47,237 nucleotides of DNA, from assembly GCA_021324015.1 (NCBI GenBank), contig JAJPJX010000104.1, positions 1 to 47,237 on the forward strand, in the 5' to 3' direction. Below, one piece after another: positions 38,970 through 47,237 of the stretch (positions within the stretch are counted from its first letter, which is position 1; every line of letters starts with the position of its first letter). Under the pieces are notes generated by a model, which was not told the DNA's origin, ran no database searches, and saw nothing but the letters and a program-made list of their open reading frames with translations. Source of the DNA: Solibacteraceae bacterium (lineage in GTDB: Bacteria; Acidobacteriota; Terriglobia; Bryobacterales; Bryobacteraceae). The position numbers were made by a program, and so were the translations under genes.

Positions 38970-41900
38970 ATGGAAATCCTGACTCCAAAGCCTCTGGGAC
39001 CGTCGATCGAACGAGCCGTGAGTTGCCAGGTTTGCGGGACAACGCCCATTGGGACGTCGGTACGAGCTTCAATCCGAAAGATGTTCTTAGACGGCTTTTG
39101 CGCGCTGGTAACTTGCGTGTGGGTGGGAACCCTGGCCAGTCCACTCTTCTCACAGACCTTCTCTCCGGTGCCGCCGTTGTCTTTCACGAAGACATTCGGC
39201 GGCGCCAACCCCTTGCCGCAGATCCTGACCATCACCGCCTCCGATGCCAGCAACATGCGGTTCACGGTAGCCGCGTCCACTTCGACCGGCGGCAGTTGGC
39301 TGGTGACTTCCCCCACGGGCGCCGGGTGCTGCTTTGCGCCTGAAGCTATTTCGGTGAGCGTCAACCCAACAGTATCATTGGCCGCGGGATCGTACAGCGG
39401 CCAGATTGTCTTCACGAATTTCAGCAACTCCGCCATTACCATGACGGTCCCGGTCACGCTGAACGTGGTGGCGGCTGGTACGGCATTCTTTGACAACCTT
39501 CAGGGCCAGGCGAGTTTCTCCTTGGGGACGGGCGCCGCCGCTCCGCCGCAGCAGACGGTGCGCATCCGCAACGGCGCGGGTGCCGGCACTTTGGGCTGGA
39601 CCCTGGCCATCAGCACGGCCGACGGCAACAACTGGCTCACATCGACTGCGCAGAGCGGGACGGCGCCTTCGGCGGTACGCATCGGCATTACACCCTCGGC
39701 CCTACCCGGCGGCGGAACGCTCGCCGGGACATTCATCGGCCAACTGCAGTTCCAGTCAGCAAGCGGCAACGTCACCATCCCGGTCAGCGTGGTGGTGGGC
39801 GACAACGTTTTCAACCAGGTGAACCCGCTCAGCTTCACGAAGCCGTTCGGCGGGGCGAACCCGCTGCCCCAGGTTCTGATGGTGACCACTACGGGCACCA
39901 CTAGCCTGCGCTTCAATTCCGTGGCGGTGAATGCGAATGGAGGCACCTGGCTCTCCGTTTCGCCCTCCGGCGCAGGCTGCTGCTTCACGCCCGAGACGAT
40001 CACGGTCAGCGTGAACGCCACCTCGCTCGCGGCAGGTACCTACACCGCTCAGATCACCTTCACTGAGTTCTCGAACAACGACATGGCCATGACGGTGCCG
40101 GTAACCCTTACAGTTGGTGCCGCGGGTACGCCGTTCTTCGGCAATCTTCCGGGACAACTGAGCTACTCGCTCCAGACCGGACGCACCACCAATCCGGCCG
40201 CGCAATCCGTCCAGATCGTGAATGGCGGAACCGGAACCTTAACGTGGGCGGGTTCGGCCAGCACGGCGGATGGCGGAAGCTGGCTGAGCCTGTCGGCGGC
40301 CACCGGAAGAGCGCCCGCACTGGTCACGGTCAATGTCGCGACCGCCTCGTTGCCCGGCGGAGGAGCGATCGCGGGAACTTTTGTGGGACAGGTGATCTTC
40401 CAGGCCTCCGGCAGCAACGTGACCATCCCCGTCAGCGTGGTGGTGGGCGATAACGTCTTCGAGCAGTTGAATCCGATCAATTTCACAAAGGCGTTCGGGG
40501 GCGCCAATCCGCTACCACAACTTCTGACGGTGGCCAGCACCGGCGCTACGTCGCTCCGTTTCAACGCCACGGCCAACACTGCCACTGGCGGAGCCTGGCT
40601 CCAGATTTCTCCCGTCGGCGCAGGATGCTGTTTCACGCCGGAAACCATTACGGTGAGCGTGAACGCCGTCTCGCTGCCGGCCGGCACCTATACCGGGCAG
40701 GTTGTCTTTACCGAGTTTTCGAACAACGACCTGACGATCACGGTGCCGGTCACTCTCACCGTGGCCGGCGGCGGCACATTCTTCGATAACGTCCCCGGAC
40801 AGTTGAGCTACTCGCTCATACCGGGCGGCGCTGCACCGCCCGCCCAGACCGTGTTGATTCCGCAGGTCGGAACAGGAACCCTGAACTGGTCGTTAACCAA
40901 GAGCACCGCCGATGGCGGAAACTGGCTGAATGTATCGGCCGCCAGCGGGACCGCGCCTTCGCTGGTGACGGTTAGGATCACACCCGCCAACCTGCCGAAC
41001 AGCGGCTTGCTGGCCGGCTCGTTCGTCGGTGAACTGGTCTTTCGCGCCGCTGGCAGCAGCGTCTCCATTCCGGTGAGCGTGGCGGTTGGACCGAACGGGT
41101 TCAGCCAAGCCAATCCCATCAGCTTCACGATGCCGGCAGGCGGTGCGAACCCCCTGCCGCAGACGCTCATGATCAATACTCCGGGTCCGACATCGATTCG
41201 CTTCAACGTCGCCGCAGTGACCGCCAATGGCGGCGCATGGCTGCAAGTCTCACCCACCGGCGCCGGCTGTTGCTTCACGCCCGAGGCTCTTACGGTCAGC
41301 GTGAGCGGCGCCACGCTGGCCGCGGGAACTTACTCCGGCGAGATCAACATCGTCGAATTCTCCGATAACAACATCTCGCTTACGGTACCCGTGACGTTAA
41401 CCGTGGGGCAAAGCAGCGCGCCCTTCTTCGACAATATGCCGGGGCAATTGACCTTCTCGATGCTGACCGGTGGAACCGCGCCCTCCGCTCAACCGGTGCA
41501 GGTCCGGAATGCGGGCAGCGGCACGCTCAACTGGACTCTGGGAAAGAGCACCTCGGACGGTGGCAACTGGTTGAACGTTTCAGCCGCCAGCGGGACAGCA
41601 CCGGCCACGGTCTCGATCAGCATCAATCCGGCGAATCTTCCGAATTCCGGCTTGATCGCCGGAACGTTTACCGGGCAAGTAGTCTTCCGCACGGCAGGCG
41701 ACAGTGTCACTATACCCGTCACCGCGGTGGTTGGCGACAACGTCTTCAACCAGGTGAATCCCGTGAGTTTCACCATGCCGTTCGGGGGAGCGAATCCGTT
41801 GCCGCAGACGCTGATGGTCACCACGACGGGCACGGCCAGCGTGCGATTCAACGCCGTGGCGGCCAACGGGACCGGCGGCAACTGGCTTCAGATCTCGCCC

Positions 41901-43457
41901 GCCGGCAGCGGCTGCTGCTTCACGCCGGAGGCCATCACTCTCAGCGTGAATGGCACCGGGCTGGCCGCGGGGATCTACACCGCGGAGGTTACCTTTACCG
42001 AATTCTCCGATAACAACATGAGCCTGACGGTTCCGGTCACGTTGACCGTCGCCGCCGCGGGCGGGCCATTCTTCGACAACGTACCCGGCCAGTTGACGTA
42101 TTCTTTCAAAACGGGCAGCCCCACGGCTCCGCCGCCGCAGGCCATCCAGCTTCGTAATGCGGGGACCGGGACATTGAGTTGGGCGCTCACCGCCACTACC
42201 GCGGACGGCGGTGCCTGGCTGAACTCGTCGGCAACGAGCGGAAACGCTCCGGCTACGCTCACCATCAGCATCGTGCCCCAGAATCTTCCGGGGCAGGGCT
42301 TGATCCCGGGCACCTTTGTCGGCCAACTCGCTTTCCGTGCCGCCGGCAGTTCAGTGAGCATCCCGATCGCCGTGCTGGTTGGGGACAACGTGCTGACCCA
42401 AATCAATCCGGCCAGCTTCACCAAGGTCGCCGGCGGGGCAAATCCGCTGCCGCAGACGGTCCTGGTCACCAGCACCGGCACCACGAGCCTGCGGATCAAT
42501 GCGGTGGCCGCCAATGCGACGGGCGGCAACTGGCTTCAAATTTCTCCCACCGGCTCCGGGTGCTGCTTTACACCCGAAGCCATCACGCTCACGGTGAATG
42601 CCGCCAGCCTGGCGGCGGGGACGTACACCGCGCAGGTCACGTTTACGGAATTCTCGAACAACGATATGTCTGTCACCGTCCCGGTCACCCTGGTGGTAGC
42701 ACCTGCCGGCAGACCGTTCTTCGACAACGCTCCGGGCCAGATGACCTTCTCGCTCGCCCCGGGCGCGGGCAATCCACCCTCCCAGGCGGTGCAGATCCGC
42801 AACGGTGGGTCGGGAACGCTGAGCTGGTCCCTGCAAAGATCCACCGCCGACGGTGGCAACTGGCTGACCACTTCGGCGGCCACCGGTACGGCGCCCTCCA
42901 GCGTCGCGGTGGGCGTCAACGTTTCGGCGCTGCCCGGAAGCGGCTTGCTTGCCGGGACCTTCACCGGCCAATTGTGGTTCCGGTCGGCTGGGAGCAGCTT
43001 CACCGTACCGGTGGCAGTCACCCTCGGTACGGATGTGTTCAGCCAGCTTAATCCGCTTACGTTCTCGATGCCGGTTGGCGGCCCCAATCCCATGCAGCAG
43101 ATGTTCACCGTGGCGGCCACGGGCGCCTCCCTCCGGTTCAACGCCATCGCCTATTCCGGCAAGGGCGGCGCTTGGCTGACAATCTCGCCTCAGGGCGCAG
43201 GCTGCTGCCTCACGCCCGCAACCATCACCGCGACCGTCAACGGCACTTCTCTGGCGTCCGGAACCTACACGGCGCAACTCGTGTTCACGGACTTCTCGAA
43301 CAACGACATGACCATGACCGTTCCGGTGACCCTGGTGGTCGGCAGCGGTCTGATGGCTCCGTCCAACGCACCCGTAGAATCGCAGCCGGCAACGCTTGCG
43401 ATACCGGCGGATTCCTTCGAACCGGCCGCGGAGCCACCGCCCGCCAGCGTGAACTGA
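38970..43457 (+). CDS. Giant exported repeat protein: thirteen BACON-like beta-sandwich modules
   Basis: A 1495-residue protein with a membrane/signal segment (about 42-61) and then alternating modules. Seven A modules (about 100 residues, each with FTK/FTM..GGANPLPQ and an adjacent Cys-Cys in GAGCCFTPE) alternate with six B modules (about 110 residues, beginning FFDNxPGQ and containing NWLxxSAASGTAP, a BACON-like hallmark). The A-B period is 642-651 bp. A Pro/Ala-rich tail ends the chain. Start ATG 38970 has GGGAG 5 nt upstream. ATG 39081 would give a conventional signal peptide but has no ribosome-binding site, so the start is uncertain. No enzyme motif is seen; an adhesive, polysaccharide-binding or structural surface role is inferred. 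Confidence 0.85.
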   Translation: MEILTPKPLGPSIERAVSCQVCGTTPIGTSVRASIRKMFLDGFCALVTCVWVGTLASPLFSQTFSPVPPLSFTKTFGGANPLPQILTITASDASNMRFTVAASTSTGGSWLVTSPTGAGCCFAPEAISVSVNPTVSLAAGSYSGQIVFTNFSNSAITMTVPVTLNVVAAGTAFFDNLQGQASFSLGTGAAAPPQQTVRIRNGAGAGTLGWTLAISTADGNNWLTSTAQSGTAPSAVRIGITPSALPGGGTLAGTFIGQLQFQSASGNVTIPVSVVVGDNVFNQVNPLSFTKPFGGANPLPQVLMVTTTGTTSLRFNSVAVNANGGTWLSVSPSGAGCCFTPETITVSVNATSLAAGTYTAQITFTEFSNNDMAMTVPVTLTVGAAGTPFFGNLPGQLSYSLQTGRTTNPAAQSVQIVNGGTGTLTWAGSASTADGGSWLSLSAATGRAPALVTVNVATASLPGGGAIAGTFVGQVIFQASGSNVTIPVSVVVGDNVFEQLNPINFTKAFGGANPLPQLLTVASTGATSLRFNATANTATGGAWLQISPVGAGCCFTPETITVSVNAVSLPAGTYTGQVVFTEFSNNDLTITVPVTLTVAGGGTFFDNVPGQLSYSLIPGGAAPPAQTVLIPQVGTGTLNWSLTKSTADGGNWLNVSAASGTAPSLVTVRITPANLPNSGLLAGSFVGELVFRAAGSSVSIPVSVAVGPNGFSQANPISFTMPAGGANPLPQTLMINTPGPTSIRFNVAAVTANGGAWLQVSPTGAGCCFTPEALTVSVSGATLAAGTYSGEINIVEFSDNNISLTVPVTLTVGQSSAPFFDNMPGQLTFSMLTGGTAPSAQPVQVRNAGSGTLNWTLGKSTSDGGNWLNVSAASGTAPATVSISINPANLPNSGLIAGTFTGQVVFRTAGDSVTIPVTAVVGDNVFNQVNPVSFTMPFGGANPLPQTLMVTTTGTASVRFNAVAANGTGGNWLQISPAGSGCCFTPEAITLSVNGTGLAAGIYTAEVTFTEFSDNNMSLTVPVTLTVAAAGGPFFDNVPGQLTYSFKTGSPTAPPPQAIQLRNAGTGTLSWALTATTADGGAWLNSSATSGNAPATLTISIVPQNLPGQGLIPGTFVGQLAFRAAGSSVSIPIAVLVGDNVLTQINPASFTKVAGGANPLPQTVLVTSTGTTSLRINAVAANATGGNWLQISPTGSGCCFTPEAITLTVNAASLAAGTYTAQVTFTEFSNNDMSVTVPVTLVVAPAGRPFFDNAPGQMTFSLAPGAGNPPSQAVQIRNGGSGTLSWSLQRSTADGGNWLTTSAATGTAPSSVAVGVNVSALPGSGLLAGTFTGQLWFRSAGSSFTVPVAVTLGTDVFSQLNPLTFSMPVGGPNPMQQMFTVAATGASLRFNAIAYSGKGGAWLTISPQGAGCCLTPATITATVNGTSLASGTYTAQLVFTDFSNNDMTMTVPVTLVVGSGLMAPSNAPVESQPATLAIPADSFEPAAEPPPASVN

Positions 43458-43505
43458 TCATTCCGGGATAATACCGCGGTCATCCGGGTTGTACAGGAAG
43501 CCGAT

Positions 43506-43649
43506 TCAGGCCCCGCCAATCGCAGCCGCAATCTGGTCCGCGCCCATCAGACGGGCGAAATCCGCATAGACATTGATGCAGTCTGCGCCGGCAAGCAGGG
43601 AATTCTGCCATGGCGTCGCCGCTCCGGGGTCGAAACGGTGGTACCTGTA
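43506..43649 (-). pseudogene. Unrecognised gene remnant, C-terminal end
   Basis: In the 286-bp gap (43458-43743) the minus strand has about 48 coherent codons reading YHRFDPGAATPWQNS and GADCINVYADFARLMGADQI before a TGA at 43508-43506. They are preceded by an in-frame TGA, so no start is available. The composition looks like real protein, but I do not recognise the family. It may be the decayed end of a lost gene or chance. Nothing else is seen in the gap except a TACAAT box at its right end. Confidence 0.3.
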
Positions 43650-43729
43650 TCAAGCCGCCTCACGTACTTCCGACTGAATGGACTTCCATGGCACTCGGCG
43701 TACCCCATTCAGGGCTGCGGCGAAAGAGG

Positions 43730-43735
43730 TACAAT
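43730..43735 (+). promoter_or_regulatory. TACAAT -10 candidate 8 nt before the NHL/PAL-like gene
   Basis: TACAAT lies 8 nt before ATG 43744, so a transcript starting the usual distance downstream would be practically leaderless. A more distant AGAGG is too far away to serve the start codon well. No clear -35 is seen. Confidence 0.3.
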
Positions 43736-43743
43736 CAGCGCCT

Positions 43744-44733
43744 ATGATTGGCCGGCTGATGGTTTCCCTGAGCTTGATTCGCGTAGCCATGCTGGTGGGC
43801 GCCGATCCGCAGGGTTGGTACCCGCATGAGGGCGGATTGCTGAAGTACCGCGTCAACCTGCGCTTCGGCGAGGAGCCTCTCACCGCGGCGGGCGGGTTCG
43901 GAAGCGGCGCGAGCACGCTGCCGGCGGGTTGGAAGTTCGGTCGCGTCTCGGCCGTGGCCGTGGATTCGGCGGGCGAGGTGTACGTGTTCCACCGCGGCAA
44001 AGAGGCTGATCCGCTCATCGTATTCGACTCGCAGGGCCGCTATCTGCGCTCCTGGGGGCGTGGCATGTTCGGCGACCCGCACGGCTTGCGCATCGACCCG
44101 CAGGGCTACGTGTGGATCACCGACGTCGGATTGCACCAGGTCATGAAATTCGACCGCAAGGGCGAGTTGCGGCTGGTGTTGGGGAAGAGAAGCGTGCCCG
44201 GCGCGGACGCCGGGACGTTCAACAAGCCGACGGACATCGCCTTCGCGCCATCGGGCGACTTTTATGTTTCCGATGGCTACGGGAACTCCCGGGTGGTGAA
44301 GTTCTCCAGGGACGGCAAGTACCTGTTCGCCTGGGGCCGCGCCGGCACGGGAGCGGGCGAGTTCCACACGCCGCATTCGGTGGCGGTGGACTCTCACGGC
44401 ACGGTGTACGTGAGCGACCGGGAGAACAACCGCATCCAGATCTTCACTCCGGAGGGGAAGTACCTGCGGCAGTGGAACCACCTAGGCTCGACGCAGAATC
44501 TGTTTCTGACGCCGGACGACCACCTTTGGATCCTGACGCATCGCGACCGGGTGGAAGGCGGCGCGTACAACACCCTGGGAGGGCGGGTGATGCACGTGGA
44601 CTTGAAGACCGGCAAAATTCTGGGCTCGTTCGAGAGTCCGGGCCACTGGCTGCACGTGACCCCCGCCGGCGTGATCTTCGTGGGCAGTCTGACGGGCAAC
44701 GTCTTCCGCTGGACGCCGGGTTGGCCGGAGTGA
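43744..44733 (+). CDS. Exported NHL beta-propeller protein (peptidyl-hydroxyglycine lyase-like)
   Basis: A 329-residue propeller. A signal peptide (GRLMVSLSLIRVAMLVGA) is followed by SAVAVDSAGEVYVFHRGKEADPLIVFD, GDPHGLRIDPQGYVWITDVG, KPTDIAFAPSGDFYVSDGYGNSRVVKF, TPHSVAVDSHGTVYVSDRENNRIQIF and related NHL blades. The arrangement of YVFHRG, ITDVGLHQVMKF and VSDGYGNSRV resembles the catalytic lyase domain of peptidyl-alpha-hydroxyglycine alpha-amidating lyase (PAL), a label often given to such bacterial proteins. The enzyme reaction is not established for them. ATG 43744 gives a clean signal peptide. It is not in an operon with the giant protein, being 286 bp downstream. Confidence 0.8.
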   Translation: MIGRLMVSLSLIRVAMLVGADPQGWYPHEGGLLKYRVNLRFGEEPLTAAGGFGSGASTLPAGWKFGRVSAVAVDSAGEVYVFHRGKEADPLIVFDSQGRYLRSWGRGMFGDPHGLRIDPQGYVWITDVGLHQVMKFDRKGELRLVLGKRSVPGADAGTFNKPTDIAFAPSGDFYVSDGYGNSRVVKFSRDGKYLFAWGRAGTGAGEFHTPHSVAVDSHGTVYVSDRENNRIQIFTPEGKYLRQWNHLGSTQNLFLTPDDHLWILTHRDRVEGGAYNTLGGRVMHVDLKTGKILGSFESPGHWLHVTPAGVIFVGSLTGNVFRWTPGWPE

Positions 44734-44797
44734 CACCCGCAATCAGAGCGGTTGCACGCGGCTGAGGCGCGCGGCCGCCCGCAGACGAAATGGGACC

Positions 44798-45216
44798 CTA
44801 CCTCGGTTCTTTCGGTTCGATGCGGATGCGGTACTTTCCCCCGGCCAGCTTTTCGCGATACGCCTCGTGGCAGGAGTGGCAGGCCGCGCCCAGCCTCGCA
44901 AACGCCGTTTCGGCTGCTGCGGCGTCCTCCGCGTACGCCGCGTTGGCCAACTGAGCCGCGGCAGCCTTGCCCTCCGCCGACCACTTCACCGCGTCGTCGA
45001 GCTTGAGCTGCCGCCAGAAGCCAATCATGTTTTCAAAGACGCCGCCCAGCCGCTCGGCGGCGCTGACAGCCTGCGGTCCGGTTTTGCGTTCGAGCTTTTG
45101 AAGCGTGCCCGAGGCGGCGCCGGAGGCCTTCATCCACGCGGTCAGCTCGGGATACTCTTGCGCCGCGGCGGAGAGCCCGGCCGTCAGCAGGAGCAGAAAA
45201 ACCCGGCCGGGAGCCC

Positions 45217-45220
<4 letters not shown>
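44798..45220 (-). CDS. Exported cytochrome c'-like protein
   Basis: A 140-residue periplasmic monohaem cytochrome. A signal peptide (RAPGRVFLLLLTAGLSAAA) precedes a four-helix-bundle-like chain with the haem-binding C114-x2-C117-H118 near the C-terminus (GAACHSCHEAYREK), the arrangement seen in cytochrome c' rather than class I cytochrome c. FENMIGFWRQL and the Ala-rich helices agree with that. ATG 45220 overlaps the stop of the Gfo/Idh/MocA gene in an ATGA, showing translational coupling, and suggests that it receives electrons from, or otherwise serves, that dehydrogenase. This last step is inference. Confidence 0.85.
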
Positions 45221-46566
<1,346 letters not shown>

Positions 46567-46648
46567 CTGGAGATCCTCCTGCCGTGAATTCGGACGTTCC
46601 TATCTTATCCTAACCCGCGGCAGGATCTCCCTGCGGCCACAACCCATA

Positions 46649-47237
46649 TTAAAAGTAGAACTTCAGGCCGAACTGGATGATGCGCATGGGCGAGCGCAGG
46701 CTGCGTACTTCTCCCATGCGCGGCGCGTTGGGCACCAGCGTGTTGACGCCCACGAAACCGATGCCGTTGGGTTGATTGAAATAGGGCGTGTTGAAGGTGT
46801 TGAACATTTCCGCGCGGAAAGCCATGCGGAAGCGCTCATGCATCACAAAGTTCTTGAACAGGGAGGCATCCAGGTTGCGCTGGCCGGGCGAAGTGAGAAT
46901 GCCCTTGCCGGCGTCGCCGTAGCGGCACAGGTCGGGGCGGCCCGGGATGTTGCAGGTTACGCGGGTGAAGGCAGACGGGTCGAACCAGAGGGCGCGGCTG
47001 GGCGATGCCAGGCGCCCGTCGGCGACGCGGTCGGGGAAGACCGTGCCGCCGGTATTGAGGTCGCCGCCCTGGGTGAGCGTGAAGGGAAAGCCCGTATGCA
47101 AGGTGATGATGCCGTTGAGTTGCCAGCCCGCCAGGAAGAAGCCGGCAGGACCGTGAAAACGGTTCAGGAAGGGCATCTCCCACACATAATGCGCCACGAA
47201 GTTGTGGCGGATGTCGAAGTTATAGGGCCCGCGGGCC
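46649..47237 (-). CDS. TonB-dependent receptor, Oar-type, C-terminal part (cut by window edge)
   Basis: The last 196 or so residues of a second Oar-like outer-membrane receptor; the frame is open to the window end (first visible residues ARGPYNFDIRHNFV). It shows the family's end pattern: PYNFDIRHNF, GWQLNGIITLHTGFPFTLTQGGD, GKGILTSPGQRNLDASLFKNF, RFRMAFRAEMFNTFNTPYFNQPNG, and final IIQFGLKFYF with a terminal aromatic residue. It corresponds to the end of the receptor at 15961-19203, but the two are clearly different paralogues. Its N-terminus and substrate cannot be judged. The gap to the Gfo/Idh gene is 82 bp, on the same strand. Confidence 0.88.
   Translation of the reverse strand, partial: ARGPYNFDIRHNFVAHYVWEMPFLNRFHGPAGFFLAGWQLNGIITLHTGFPFTLTQGGDLNTGGTVFPDRVADGRLASPSRALWFDPSAFTRVTCNIPGRPDLCRYGDAGKGILTSPGQRNLDASLFKNFVMHERFRMAFRAEMFNTFNTPYFNQPNGIGFVGVNTLVPNAPRMGEVRSLRSPMRIIQFGLKFYF

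Noticed and set aside
38970-43457. Long tandem repeats as a non-coding satellite or CRISPR-like array
   Set aside because: The repeats are 642-651 bp, all in one open frame, and encode beta-sandwich modules.

Overview
The window looks like a chromosomal segment of an Acidobacteriota species, probably of the Solibacter/Bryobacter group. The evidence is GC-rich DNA, an Oar-type TonB receptor, DUF1080 and Tat-type Gfo/Idh/MocA proteins, a reg_prop hybrid-style sensor, 'DDMNGTNWTT' NHL proteins, BACON-like repeat proteins, and an IS1380-type transposase tail. This placement rests on recognising protein families, not on a search.

Layout. 1-371: 3' remnant of an amidohydrolase. 361-11741 (all minus): a probable regulon read right to left: propeller sensor kinase, NarL-type response regulator, RND permease, periplasmic adaptor, TolC-like outer-membrane factor, and an Rsm22-type methyltransferase. 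12063-13664 (plus): membrane-anchored sulfatase-like protein, convergent with a radical SAM protein (13669-14667). 14766-19203 (minus): beta-propeller lactonase and a TonB/Oar receptor. 19347-31036 (minus): the rplA-rplJ-rplL-rpoB-rpoC core operon followed by a HEAT/lipoyl-like membrane protein. 31161-32282 (minus): double DUF1080 protein, divergent from a HIT protein (32306-32737). 32841-46566: exported NHL/ASH protein, TMTC-like TPR membrane protein, neutral-ceramidase-type hydrolase, IS remnant, a 1495-residue protein with thirteen beta-sandwich modules, an NHL/PAL-like protein, and a Gfo/Idh/MocA oxidoreductase overlapping a cytochrome c'-like gene. 46649-47237: C-terminus of a second TonB/Oar receptor, cut by the window edge.

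The most unusual signals are these. (1) rpoC is interrupted by a single in-frame TAA, between the first Cys and the last three Cys of the second zinc site. (2) rplA carries a one-base contraction in a C run near its 3' end that fuses its frame to rplJ. Two lesions in essential genes within about 9 kb point to sequence errors first, but both should be checked. (3) The sensor kinase has Asn in place of the phospho-accepting His although its ATPase domain looks intact. (4) The 23-bp gap between the DUF1080 and HIT genes holds a symmetric TTGTACAA that could be a shared -10 for two leaderless transcripts; similar TAC(A/C)AT boxes sit 7-11 nt before three other starts. (5) Seven modules of the giant repeat protein each carry an adjacent Cys-Cys pair. 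(6) RpoB has an eight-cysteine insertion near its N-terminus, and a heptamer repeat/hairpin lies between rpoB and rpoC.
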